From Pseudomonadota bacterium (GTDB taxonomy: Bacteria; Tectomicrobia; Entotheonellia; Entotheonellales; Entotheonellaceae): 39,105 bases of DNA. Shown piece after piece: positions 8,538 through 16,249 of this stretch. Each line of letters begins with the position of its first letter. Within the stretch, counting starts at the first letter, position 1. The DNA lies in assembly GCA_005777235.1 (NCBI GenBank), contig SXND01000277.1:1-39105 (forward strand), written 5' to 3'. Below the pieces are notes generated by a model that had not been told where the DNA came from, searched no databases, and saw only the letters and a list, made by a program, of their open reading frames with translations. The position numbers and the translations under genes are program-made.

Positions 8538-8891
8538 TTGGCTAAGCTCATCAGCTTTGATATCGACGGTACACTCGAAGTAGGCGATCCCCCTGGCTGT
8601 ATCACCATGGAGATGGTGCGTTACGCCAAGGCGCAAGGGTTTTTAATTGGCAGCTGTTCCGACCGCGCGCTCAGCCATCAACGGCAGATCTGGTCGCAAC
8701 ACGATATTACGGTGGATTTTATGGTGTTAAAACATCGTCTGGGTGAGGTGAAGGAAGCATTCACGGCTGAGGTGTACTACCACATTGGCGATACCGATGT
8801 GGATAACTTTTATGCCACGCAGGCGGGTTTTCGCTTTCTCTGGATCCACACCATCACCCCGCAGGCGTGGAATCCTGAGGCATGGGAATAA
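8538..8891 (+). CDS. Minimal HAD-superfamily phosphatase-like protein
   Basis: 117 residues starting at a TTG that has an AAGGAGA seven bases upstream. HAD motifs are complete despite the small size: motif I F-D-I-D-G-T (nucleophile Asp8, acid/base Asp10), motif II serine in G-S-C-S-D (38-42), a candidate motif III Lys65 and motif IV I-G-D-T-D-V-D-N (83-90). There is almost no room for a cap domain, so it would be a capless type acting on a large or exposed substrate, or a polynucleotide/protein phosphatase. It lies 75 bases after the luciferase-like gene. The substrate is unknown. The TTG start is well supported by the ribosome site and by the M-A-K-L-I-S-F-D-I-D-G-T opening. Confidence 0.75.
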   Translation: MAKLISFDIDGTLEVGDPPGCITMEMVRYAKAQGFLIGSCSDRALSHQRQIWSQHDITVDFMVLKHRLGEVKEAFTAEVYYHIGDTDVDNFYATQAGFRFLWIHTITPQAWNPEAWE

Positions 8892-9063
8892 AGTCCTGTT
8901 CACAATGTCCCTAATGCCGGGGGCCCGCTGTCCGCTCGTACGTGGAGAGTAAGATATGCGGGCGGATATCCCTCCACGCCATCCAGACAGGCCCCTATGG
9001 CCGTCGAGTGGGTAGGCACCCCCGGCCCGCTTCCCTGCATGGGCGTCGCTGTGTCGCCACCAC

Positions 9064-9082
9064 GCAGTCACTAAGTGACTGC
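9064..9082. other. Perfect 9-bp inverted repeat between convergent genes
   Basis: GCAGTCACT and AGTGACTGC flank a single A in the gap between the HAD gene (ends 8891) and the convergent monooxygenase gene (ends 9121). In RNA it could fold as a 7-bp stem with a five-base loop from either strand. No U-run follows, so a terminator role is only possible. Nothing else is recognisable in 8892-9120. Confidence 0.35.
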
Positions 9083-9120
9083 TACCGCACTTGCTGCCGA
9101 GAGCCTCTTACCAGCGCCCC

Positions 9121-10458
9121 TTAGGGATACGGCAGGCCAAGCTGGTCCCGCAAGGTAGACCCCGTGTACGCTGTGCGCGCGAGACCGCGGCTCTGCAATT
9201 CTGGGACTACCAGACGCGCAAAGTCCTCATAGGCCCCCGGCATATGCGTGGCGGCGATGACAAAGCCATCACACGCCTGACCGGTAAGCCACGTGGCCAT
9301 CTGCGTGGCCACCTGCGACGGCGTGCCGACAAAGCGCGGCATTTCCGCCAGCGTGCCACGTCCCGAATGCTGCAAAAACTCACGTACCGTCGGATGGGCC
9401 TTGCCGCTCAAGTGCAGCACGCGATCCACGATACTACGCACCCCGGTCATGGCTTGGAGCGCCGCGGTCGGCAGAGACTCATCGAGGCCATGACGGGCGA
9501 AATCGTAGTTCAGAATTTCGGAGAGCAAGACCAGGGCATCCTCAGGACGCGCGAGACTCTCAACATAGGCCAACTTATCGCGGGCTATGCTGGCGGTCTC
9601 GCCGACGACTACATAGGCGGCGGGAGCCAGTTTGATGGCCTCAGGACGGCGTCCGTAGCGCAGAGCACGGGTTTTAATGTCGGCGTAGATCTCTTGTCCT
9701 GCGGCGAGGGTCGGGGCAATGACGAAAATCAACTCGCCCCAGCGGGCGGCAAAATCACGCCCGCGCCCGCTCTGCCCGGCCTGGATGATGACGGGATGCC
9801 CCTGCGGACAACGTGGTACCGTCAGCGTGCCTTGCGCGTGCCACCACGCGCCTTGAAAGTCTAATGGATGCACACGCGCGGGGTCCGCAAAGCGTTCCTG
9901 GACACGATCCATCAGTAGGGCATCGACGTCCCAGGTCTGCCACAGTCCGTGGACAACCTGCATAAACTCATCGGCCTGGTCGTAGCGCACCGCGTGCTCC
10001 ACGTGCTGCACACGGCCAAAATTGCGTGCCTCGGCATCATTGAGCGAGGTGACGACATTCCAGGCCACGCGGCCCCCGGAGAGATGGTCCAGGGTGGCAA
10101 AGAGCCTGGCAATATGAAACGGCGGGTAATACGTGGTCGAATACGTCCCGCCCACCCCCAGATGCCGCGTGGCCAGGAGCATGGCAGTCATCACCGGAAT
10201 TAAGTCGAGCTTGACGGCGCGGATGCCATGCTGCAGCGCCGTGGCTGGGGAGTCGCCATATAAGCTTGGCATGGCCAAGCGGTCGTCGAAAAACGCCAGG
10301 TGAAACATGCCGGTTTCTAACGTACGGGCAATCTGCTGATAGTAGTCGAAGGTCAAGAAGCCTGGGTCCGTACCAGGATGACGCCAGGAGGCGACGTAAT
10401 TAGAACAATTAGAGGCTTGGAGAAACGCCACGAGCAGCATGGGTTGAGTCAGGGGCAT
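9121..10458 (-). CDS. NtaA/SnaA/DszA-family FMN-dependent monooxygenase
   Basis: 445 residues, the length of this branch of luciferase-like enzymes (nitrilotriacetate, pristinamycin IIA and dibenzothiophene-sulfone monooxygenases). Typical segments are the H-P-G-T-D-P opening, F-F-D-D-R-L near residue 57, L-D-H-L-S-G-G-R-V-A-W-N-V-V-T-S with Arg-Asn-Phe-Gly nearby, R-C-P-Q-G-H-P-V-I-I-Q-A-G-Q-S-G-R-G-R-D-F-A-A, and D-G-F-V-I-A near the C-terminus. These enzymes take FMNH2 from a separate reductase; none is encoded next to it. The ATG at 10458 has GGAG 8 bases upstream. It is transcribed alone, convergent with the HAD gene. The substrate is unknown, plausibly an organosulfur or amino-carboxylate compound. 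Confidence 0.92.
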   Translation of the reverse strand: MPLTQPMLLVAFLQASNCSNYVASWRHPGTDPGFLTFDYYQQIARTLETGMFHLAFFDDRLAMPSLYGDSPATALQHGIRAVKLDLIPVMTAMLLATRHLGVGGTYSTTYYPPFHIARLFATLDHLSGGRVAWNVVTSLNDAEARNFGRVQHVEHAVRYDQADEFMQVVHGLWQTWDVDALLMDRVQERFADPARVHPLDFQGAWWHAQGTLTVPRCPQGHPVIIQAGQSGRGRDFAARWGELIFVIAPTLAAGQEIYADIKTRALRYGRRPEAIKLAPAAYVVVGETASIARDKLAYVESLARPEDALVLLSEILNYDFARHGLDESLPTAALQAMTGVRSIVDRVLHLSGKAHPTVREFLQHSGRGTLAEMPRFVGTPSQVATQMATWLTGQACDGFVIAATHMPGAYEDFARLVVPELQSRGLARTAYTGSTLRDQLGLPYP

Positions 10459-10485
10459 AGACGGACTCCAGGATAGGGGCTGTCG

Positions 10486-10652
10486 TCAGACGCCGGGGTG
10501 TCTCCCAGGCACGCACGTGGTCGCATGCTGCCAAGGGCGACTCTTGGGCAGCCGTGTGGTCCGCACCCGGTCCAGAGCCGCCGCGGCGCCGTTCGTAGGA
10601 TGAGCACTCTACGCACGCCTGGGCAGGCGTCTGCGTCTATCCAGATGCACAT
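10486..10652 (-). pseudogene. Remnant of a YaiI/YqxD-family (DUF188) gene
   Basis: From an ATG at 10652 the minus strand encodes M-C-I-W-I-D-A-D-A-C-P followed by V-R-R-V-L-I-L-R-T-A. This is the unmistakable opening of the YaiI/YqxD (DUF188, PIN-like) family. After about 22 residues the frame degenerates. A neighbouring frame (A-L-D-R-V-R-T-T-R-L-P-K-S-R) looks family-like up to a TGA at 10488, suggesting a frameshift. Intact members are about 150 residues; this has at most 55. It sits in the 534-base gap between the monooxygenase and the aldo/keto reductase and is most likely dead. I see no gene in 10653-10920. Confidence 0.6.
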
Positions 10653-10920
10653 AGTCGTCTGACTCCTGTGGCGGCGTGTGAGGCTGTATGGCACCACTTC
10701 CTGGAGCATGTCAACAGCAGGCCCATGACGTCTGGAGTATAACATGTCGCGGGCAGCGTGCACGAGAGGACACGGCCGCGTGGCGCGGGCAGCGCGGTCA
10801 GCACCTCACACTCCAGTGCTGGAGGCCGTGTCGCTCGTGACTGGCGGCTCCTGCCCCTGTCCCAGGTGATTGTACATAAAATTTCCCCTGCGGACCGGCA
10901 CGATGTATGGCAGCAAGGGC

Positions 10921-10954
10921 TCGGGCGTGATGACGACAGCCGTCGTCAGCCCGA
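10921..10954 (+). promoter_or_regulatory. Stem-loop or operator-like palindrome ahead of the aldo/keto reductase
   Basis: TGACGAC-AGCC-GTCGTCA (10931-10948) is an exact 7-bp inverted repeat, enclosed by a second pairing TCGGGC/GCCCGA (10921-10926 with 10949-10954) with a four-base bulge on one side. It ends 38 bases before the ATG at 10993. As DNA it could be a repressor site; as RNA it is a stable 5' leader hairpin. Which one cannot be decided from one sequence. Confidence 0.4.
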
Positions 10955-10992
10955 AGCCCCAGTAGTCCTCATGTATAGGAGCGTAGACGCGT

Positions 10993-11928
10993 ATGACACA
11001 GCAACTGTTTCAGCCCCGGCGCGCCTTGGGCCGCACGGGTTTTCGGGCCACACAGCTCGGCATTGGGGACGTGGCGGACCGGCGTCTGCCCCTGGCGCAA
11101 CTGGTGGCGACCGTGCGTCGGGCTCTCGACGCTGGTCTGAACCTGGTGGATACCGCACCGGGCTATGAGCAAGGGTACAGCGAAGAGATTGTCGGTCAGG
11201 CGCTGCAAGGCCGTCGTGACCAGGTGTTCGTGATTGACAAAATTGATCATGCAGAGCAGCCTGTCCTGCCGCAAATCGAGGCTAGCCTGAAGCGCCTGCA
11301 GATGGACCACACGGATCTGTTTGTGTTCCACAATCTGTCCACGCTGGAGGCCTGGTCCGCCCTCACGTCTCCTGGCGGTGGCATGGAGCAACTGGCCCAG
11401 GCAGTACAGACGGGTAAAACCCGCTTTATGGGGATCTCCAGCCATCACCCGGCGGTGCTGGCAGCGGCCATTCCCTCCGGCCTGCTGGATGTCGTGATGT
11501 TTCCCGTTGGGCCGTATGTCGATTGGCAATACATTGAGGACATTCTCCCCTTAGCCCACAAACATCACGTCGGCACCGTGTGCTTCAAAGCCTTTGGGGC
11601 CGGGAAGTTGCTGGGCGATACCTCCGGCTACAACCAACCGCTGCAGGACCGCCCGCGTGGCAAGCTGAGTTCCGGGGGCGAGGCGGCGGACACCCCGCTG
11701 CTACCGCGCCTGTCGGTGCAACAGTGCCTGCACTATACGCTGACCTGCGACCCGGATGTGACGCTGCTTGGGCTGAGCTTTCCCAATGAGCAAGATGCAG
11801 CGTTTGCTGCGGCCCAGACGTTTACCCAACCCCTGGCCCAGGCCCAAATGGCCGCGATCCGCCAATTGGCCGTGGAAGCCATTGCCAACAAAGGTCCGTG
11901 CTGGTGGAATCCGGTGGAAAAACATTGA
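10993..11928 (+). CDS. Aldo/keto reductase family oxidoreductase
   Basis: 311 residues. The catalytic tetrad of the NADP-dependent aldo/keto reductases can be traced: Asp53 and Tyr58 in L-V-D-T-A-P-G-Y, Lys83 in V-I-D-K-I, and His113 in L-F-V-F-H-N. Other barrel landmarks are L-G-R-T-G near residue 12, T-G-K-T-R-F-M-G-I-S-S-H and, late in the chain, V-T-L-L-G-L-S-F-P-N. The family reduces aldehydes and ketones or oxidises the corresponding alcohols. An AGGAG lies 11 bases upstream of the ATG, a somewhat long spacing. A NIPSNAP gene follows 72 bases later on the same strand, so co-transcription is likely. The substrate is unknown. Confidence 0.88.
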   Translation: MTQQLFQPRRALGRTGFRATQLGIGDVADRRLPLAQLVATVRRALDAGLNLVDTAPGYEQGYSEEIVGQALQGRRDQVFVIDKIDHAEQPVLPQIEASLKRLQMDHTDLFVFHNLSTLEAWSALTSPGGGMEQLAQAVQTGKTRFMGISSHHPAVLAAAIPSGLLDVVMFPVGPYVDWQYIEDILPLAHKHHVGTVCFKAFGAGKLLGDTSGYNQPLQDRPRGKLSSGGEAADTPLLPRLSVQQCLHYTLTCDPDVTLLGLSFPNEQDAAFAAAQTFTQPLAQAQMAAIRQLAVEAIANKGPCWWNPVEKH

Positions 11929-12000
11929 CAGCATTGACCCAGTCGGAAAGAATGCCTCAGCTTGACACCAGACAATGACGCTTTGCTGCCGGAGACAACG

Positions 12001-12618
12001 ATGATCTACGAATTTCGCACCTATGATCTCAAACCCCGTACGGTACCCGAGTTTGAACGCGCCTTTGGCGAGAAGTTACCGGAGCGCCTCAAATACTCCC
12101 CGCTTGGTGGGCTGTGGCACACGGAAGCCGGCCCCCTCAATCAAGTGCTGCACGTGTGGCCCTATGAGAGCGTGGCGCACCGTGCCGACATTCGGGCCAA
12201 GGCCGTTGCCGAAGGTGCCTGGCCGCCAGCCTTCCGTGAACCCCTAACGCTCAATATGAATTCGGAAGTCCTGCTGCCGGCCCCGTTTACGCGCCCGATG
12301 AGTCCACGTAAGGTCGGCCCGCTGTATGAACTGCGTATTTATCAATACGAAGCCGGTGCTATCCCGAAAGTCATCGACGCCTGGGGCAAGGCCATTGAGG
12401 AACGCGAGAAGTATTCGCCTCTGGTCGGCGCCTGGTATTCCGAGGTTGGCAATCTGAACCGCTGGTTCCACCTCTGGGCCTATGAGAGTTTTGAGCACCG
12501 CATGGCCGTGCGCGAGGAAACGCGCGCCAAGGGCGTCTGGCCCCCGGCTGGTGGTGTGACGCCGCTGAAGCAAGAGAACAAGATCATGATGCCAGCCGCC
12601 TGCTCGCCAATGCAGTAG
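12001..12618 (+). CDS. NIPSNAP family protein with two tandem repeats
   Basis: 205 residues made of two NIPSNAP (dimeric alpha/beta-barrel) repeats. The first opens with M-I-Y-E-F-R-T-Y and the second, near residue 110, with L-Y-E-L-R-I-Y. Each contains K-Y-S-P-L followed by a tryptophan segment, H-x-W-x-Y-E-S and a closing W-P-P. The ATG at 12001 is used because GGAG lies seven bases upstream and the repeat begins at residue 1; an in-frame ATG at 11962 would add 13 unlike residues. In bacteria these small proteins usually sit in catabolic clusters next to oxidoreductases, as here, but their biochemical role is poorly defined. Confidence 0.85.
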   Translation: MIYEFRTYDLKPRTVPEFERAFGEKLPERLKYSPLGGLWHTEAGPLNQVLHVWPYESVAHRADIRAKAVAEGAWPPAFREPLTLNMNSEVLLPAPFTRPMSPRKVGPLYELRIYQYEAGAIPKVIDAWGKAIEEREKYSPLVGAWYSEVGNLNRWFHLWAYESFEHRMAVREETRAKGVWPPAGGVTPLKQENKIMMPAACSPMQ

Positions 12619-12638
12619 CGACCACCGCACGTTGGAGC

Positions 12639-12660
12639 GCGGAAGGCCCCGTCCTTCCGC
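12639..12660 (+). terminator. GC-rich hairpin after the NIPSNAP gene, terminator-like
   Basis: GCGGAAGG and CCTTCCGC form a perfect 8-bp stem around a six-base loop, 20 bases after the NIPSNAP stop. The downstream sequence CTCTCCGT is only weakly T-rich, so termination strength is doubtful. A second perfect stem, CCTGGGT/ACCCAGG, follows at 12676-12692. The remaining gap to 12950 contains no gene that I can support. Confidence 0.4.
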
Positions 12661-12950
12661 CTCTCCGTACGTTCACCTGGGTGTCACCCAGGACTCCGTG
12701 CCGTGCAACCACGCACTGCCCGCACTCACATCAGAAAGTACGGTGTGGCTCAGCCATAGGACACCGACCCTGTTCACCGCACCGTGCGCTGCCACAAGGC
12801 CGCGGCTTCTTGCTGCAGTTGCTTGAGCATCACACGACGATTCCATGGAGACCCAGCCCGGTTGCCAGTGCGCTCCAGTGTCTTTTGCGCCTCCGGACCT
12901 CCCTGCCCCTGGCATCCCCCATGCGGCGGGAGATACCCGTTGGTGGTGTA

Positions 12951-12979
12951 TTGCCCCCTGCTGACCCGCGCACTATAAT
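12951..12979 (+). promoter_or_regulatory. Sigma70-type promoter for the bicupin gene
   Basis: TTGCCC at 12951-12956 and a perfect TATAAT at 12974-12979 are separated by 17 bases. Transcription would begin near 12986, leaving a leader of about 110 bases before the ATG at 13098. Confidence 0.55.
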
Positions 12980-13097
12980 GGGGCGACCATCCGCATGGCG
13001 AGGTGTATCCAGAGAAGGGTCAGGGCGCACATCCCCGCATGAGGCCGTGTGTGCGCGGGAAATAGGGATCCCAGATCCCTGCGAACAAGGAGATGTC

Positions 13098-13814
13098 ATG
13101 GAACCCGTCATCAGAAATTACCGGAGCGTCTATCAATCGGGTGGGGCGGCAGTGAAGCTGATCTCCCTGGATGACCACCCTACGACTTGTACGCTGACGT
13201 ATTCCGTCATCGAGCCCGGCCAGAGCAGTGCGCACCACCTCCATCCGTGGGAGCATGAAGTCTATATCCTCGAGGGCTCCGGGGTGCTGGTCTGTGATGG
13301 GCAGGAGTACCCGATCCGCGAAGGGGATGGCCTGTTCATTCCTGGCAACGTGGACCATTACACGCGGAATACGCAGCCCAGTGGCGTGATCCGACGCCTG
13401 GAGGTCAACCCGCTCATGGCGTCGCAGCGCAGCGACGCCAGACAGCAGGGCGCCCAGGGGACGGGCCAGCCTCCCGTCATCCGCAACTACCGAGATCTCG
13501 ACATGCACGTCGGGCATGTGCTCCTCAAGGGCACCGACGGCGTGCCCACCGCGGTCATGTTGTACAACGGGGCGATGGTCCCAGGCGCCATCAGCCACGC
13601 CGACACCGGCGGGCATATCCATGCCTGGGAACATCTGGTCTATGTGGTCCAAGGGGCGGGAACCCTGGTGTGCGAGGGGAAATCCTATCCCGTGACCGAA
13701 GGCGACGGGGTGCTGGTGCCCCCGCAGGTGCGCCACCAGTGGAAGAACGAAACCCAGGAGCCCATGCTGCGCGTGACCTTCAACGCGGTGCTGTCGGAAG
13801 CCCACGAGGGCTGA
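13098..13814 (+). CDS. Bicupin domain protein
   Basis: 238 residues carrying two cupin_2 domains. The first has H-H-L-H-P-W-E-H-E-V-Y-I-L-E-G-S-G and later I-P-G-N-V-D-H-Y. The second has G-G-H-I-H-A-W-E-H-L-V-Y-V-V-Q-G-A-G and V-P-P-Q-V-R-H-Q. In each the H-x-H, Glu and later His metal ligands are present, so both barrels may bind a metal. Each is preceded by a P-V-I-R-N-Y-R segment, pointing to an internal duplication. The start has AAGGAG seven bases upstream; the open frame extends far upstream but without homology. Function is open: dioxygenase, isomerase or sugar-binding roles all occur in bicupins. Confidence 0.85.
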   Translation: MEPVIRNYRSVYQSGGAAVKLISLDDHPTTCTLTYSVIEPGQSSAHHLHPWEHEVYILEGSGVLVCDGQEYPIREGDGLFIPGNVDHYTRNTQPSGVIRRLEVNPLMASQRSDARQQGAQGTGQPPVIRNYRDLDMHVGHVLLKGTDGVPTAVMLYNGAMVPGAISHADTGGHIHAWEHLVYVVQGAGTLVCEGKSYPVTEGDGVLVPPQVRHQWKNETQEPMLRVTFNAVLSEAHEG

Positions 13815-13848
13815 GAGAGATCCCAGGGCACCGCCGCGCCACATCGGA

Positions 13849-13869
13849 CGCGCCACGTGGGGTGGCGCG
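13849..13869. other. Hairpin in the gap between convergent cupin and mocA genes
   Basis: CGCGCCAC and GTGGCGCG pair perfectly around a five-base loop, 35 bases after the cupin stop. No U-tract follows, so at most a weak or Rho-assisted stop. The rest of the 298-base gap (13815-14112) has short open frames without recognisable similarity; I support no gene there. Confidence 0.35.
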
Positions 13870-14112
13870 CCGTCTCAGTGCCCACAACGGGCACACCGCA
13901 TGCAGGGGCATGGTATGACGCAACGGGAACCCCACCTCGACACTGGGCGGGGTCTCGTCCCATGCAGACAGAGGCACAGGCTGGTGGAGCCGTCTGGCCC
14001 AACCGTTGATATCTACCTGGACGAAGGCCAAGTTCCCCTGCGCCTCGTGGCACAAGAGACCCATGGGCCATTCCCCTACCGCCTAAAGACGGCAGCCCCC
14101 TTGCCCGGCTTG

Positions 14113-14766
14113 TTATGGGTGTTGGGCGCTCCAGCGCTGTAACTCGGCGGCATATTCGTCTGGATAGTCCATATCACGCAAAATGTCATCCGTCGCGACC
14201 GGGACTTCCAGCGTATCATCAGGATGCCCACGCGTGACCATGTTCAAGCCCTGGTCTGGCCCGAGCGCCAGCACGGCCTCGCGGTACGTGGCAGCGAGGA
14301 GAATGGGATGGCCGCGTTTACCGTTATAGGTTGGAATGACTAACCCCTTGCGCGTTTGTGCCCCGAGGGCGAGCAACTGCTGAATGAGCCCTAGATGCAG
14401 CTGGGGTTGATCGACGAGCGCCAGGAGATAGGCGTCGGGGACGGGGGTGATCTCACGCATCGCCACCTGCACAGACGTGGTCATGCCGTAGTGATACTGG
14501 GGATTGTGTAGAAGGTGCACCGGGGTATGTTGGAGCACGGCAGCAATCTCGTCGGCACGATGCCCTAGGACGACCGTCACCGCGGCGAGACCGGCCTGCA
14601 GCAGCGGCTGTAAGACCTGCTCAATAACGGTGTGCGGCCCAAAGGGTAGGAGGGCTTTCAGACGCCCCATGCGGCGGGATTCGCCGGCGGCGAGGACGAC
14701 GCCGACGACACGCTTGGTCTGGGCCTCCCCTGCGCTGTGCTCCTGGTTACGTCCCTGGAGTGTCAC
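14113..14766 (-). CDS. mocA: MocA-like molybdenum cofactor nucleotidyltransferase
   Basis: 217 residues with the MobA-like NTP-transferase fold. The nucleotide-binding signature V-V-L-A-A-G-E-S-R-R-M-G-R-L-K lies near the N-terminus, L-V-D-Q-P in the middle binds metal, and G-K-R-G-H-P-I-L-L resembles the R-G-H-P of MocA. MocA transfers CMP to molybdopterin-Mo for xanthine-oxidase-type enzymes; glucose-type and CoxI-type relatives are alternatives. The open frame extends 37 residues further upstream, but the GTG at 14766 overlaps the moeA stop as GTGA, the usual sign of translational coupling, and homology begins just after it. Confidence 0.82.
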   Translation of the reverse strand: MTLQGRNQEHSAGEAQTKRVVGVVLAAGESRRMGRLKALLPFGPHTVIEQVLQPLLQAGLAAVTVVLGHRADEIAAVLQHTPVHLLHNPQYHYGMTTSVQVAMREITPVPDAYLLALVDQPQLHLGLIQQLLALGAQTRKGLVIPTYNGKRGHPILLAATYREAVLALGPDQGLNMVTRGHPDDTLEVPVATDDILRDMDYPDEYAAELQRWSAQHP

Positions 14767-16013
14767 GCGTTGGGCACTGCCCAACGCGGAGGATACGGCT
14801 CGGTTTCCGGCGACTCCAGTAAAATGGCCGTGACCGTGGTGCCGGCGTGAAACGGCGTGGCCTGCTTGGGCAAGCACAGCACGCCATTTGCGCCGACCAT
14901 GGACAGTAAACGCGCCGAGGACTGCATGCCCGTGGTCCGCGCCAGATACGTCCCACGATCCGGGGTTAAGGTGACACGGTGAAACTCAGGACGCCCAGCA
15001 TCCCCCTGGATCGACTCTGCCAGGGTCACCGGCACCTGGGGCCGGAGAATCAAGCGCTGCCCCGCCATTTTCCGCAAGGCCGGCCGCACGAAGATTTCAA
15101 AGGAGACCAGCGAGGAGACCGGGAAACCAGGCAGGGCAAAGACGGGCTTGCGATCCACCGTGGCAAACGTCAGCGGTTTCCCTGGCTTGAGATTTACACG
15201 ACCAAAATGTACCTCGCCGCGCCCTTCGAGGATCGGCTTGATGAGGTCCAACTCACCCATTGACACGCCCCCGGAGGTAATCACCGCATCACAGGTTGCC
15301 AGCCCGGTCTCGATCATGTCGGTCAGCACATCCTGGCGGTCTTGGCCAATCCCTAACGACACCGGGATGGCCCCCGCACGCTGCACCGCGGCCATGAGGG
15401 CATAGCGATTGCTATCACGGATTTGCCCTGGGCCTGGTTGCGCGTCTGGCTCGACGATTTCATCCCCGGTGGATAACACCGCCACCCTGGGACGCGGATA
15501 GGCCAACACCGTGGTGTAGCCTAGACTCGCCAGTAGACCGATCTCCTGCGGTCCCAGCCGTTGCTCCGTCTCCAGCACCCGCTGCCCACGCGTAATATCC
15601 TGCCCCACCGGGCGCACATCAGCCCCTGCCGGGACAGGACGACCCTGCATGGTGATGAGGCCGTTGGCTTCCTGCGTATATTCGACCATGATGACCGCGT
15701 CGGCCCCCGGCGGCAGCGGTGCGCCGGTGGTAATGCGCACACACGTGCCAAGCGTGACGTGTAGATCGGCAATATAGCCAGCAGTTTGCTCACCCACGAG
15801 GCGACGCGGATTGCTCGTATCAGCGGCAATGATGGCAAAACCATCCTTTGAGCTACAGGGGAAGGGCGGCAGGTCTTCCTGGGCAAAGACGTCCTGGGCC
15901 AACACGCAGTCCAGTGCCTCAATGAGGGGCATGGCCTGTGGGGTAAGCCGCAACGCGTGTTGGAGCACGATGTCGAGGGCCTCATCTACTTCGATGATGT
16001 CATAGTCACGCAT
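14763..16013 (-). CDS. moeA: Molybdopterin molybdenumtransferase MoeA
   Basis: 416 residues, the normal MoeA length. MoeA inserts molybdate into adenylylated molybdopterin. Visible landmarks: the N-terminal D-V-F-A-Q-E-D-L-P-P-F segment with S-S-K-D-G-F-A, G-A-D-A-V-I-M-V-E-Y-T near residue 105, L-S-T-G-D-E-I-V-E-P, I-T-S-G-G-V-S-M-G-E-L-D, and P-G-K-P-L-T-F-A followed by A-L-P-G-F-P-V-S-S. ATG at 16013 is preferred because the family starts there; GTG at 16022 is possible and the frame is open to 16052. It overlaps mocA by four bases. No molybdoenzyme gene is in the window, so the pair presumably serves enzymes elsewhere. Confidence 0.93.
   Translation of the reverse strand: MRDYDIIEVDEALDIVLQHALRLTPQAMPLIEALDCVLAQDVFAQEDLPPFPCSSKDGFAIIAADTSNPRRLVGEQTAGYIADLHVTLGTCVRITTGAPLPPGADAVIMVEYTQEANGLITMQGRPVPAGADVRPVGQDITRGQRVLETEQRLGPQEIGLLASLGYTTVLAYPRPRVAVLSTGDEIVEPDAQPGPGQIRDSNRYALMAAVQRAGAIPVSLGIGQDRQDVLTDMIETGLATCDAVITSGGVSMGELDLIKPILEGRGEVHFGRVNLKPGKPLTFATVDRKPVFALPGFPVSSLVSFEIFVRPALRKMAGQRLILRPQVPVTLAESIQGDAGRPEFHRVTLTPDRGTYLARTTGMQSSARLLSMVGANGVLCLPKQATPFHAGTTVTAILLESPETEPYPPRWAVPNA
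14766..14788 (-). promoter_or_regulatory. Hairpin covering the moeA-mocA junction
   Basis: CGCGTTGGGC and GCCCAACGCG pair over 10 bases around a three-base loop, within the last moeA codons, and touch the first base of the mocA GTG. Ribosomes finishing moeA would open this stem, so it could make mocA translation depend on moeA translation. No clear mocA Shine-Dalgarno is visible, consistent with coupling. The functional reading is inference. Confidence 0.45.
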
Positions 16014-16249
16014 CGTTATCACTCTGTCCTGGCTTGGTGGCAATATACACATAGGGTAGCCGGTCGTGCCGGTCGTATGGCTGGTATTTTTACGCTATTT
16101 CGTCGCGGGAGTCAACCTCCGGGGAGACGCGAGGTGGTGGGGCCGGGGAGGCCGAGCGGCAGCAGGACGTGGGCTTCGCGTCGTGCCCAGACGTCCGGAT
16201 AGGCAAGCGCCACCAGCCGCAGCGCGGCACCGCGACCTCCCCGTGGTGT

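Noticed and set aside
13900..14142. 80-codon open frame between the cupin and mocA genes
   Set aside because: It has no ribosome site and no recognisable similarity, and it overlaps the end of mocA.
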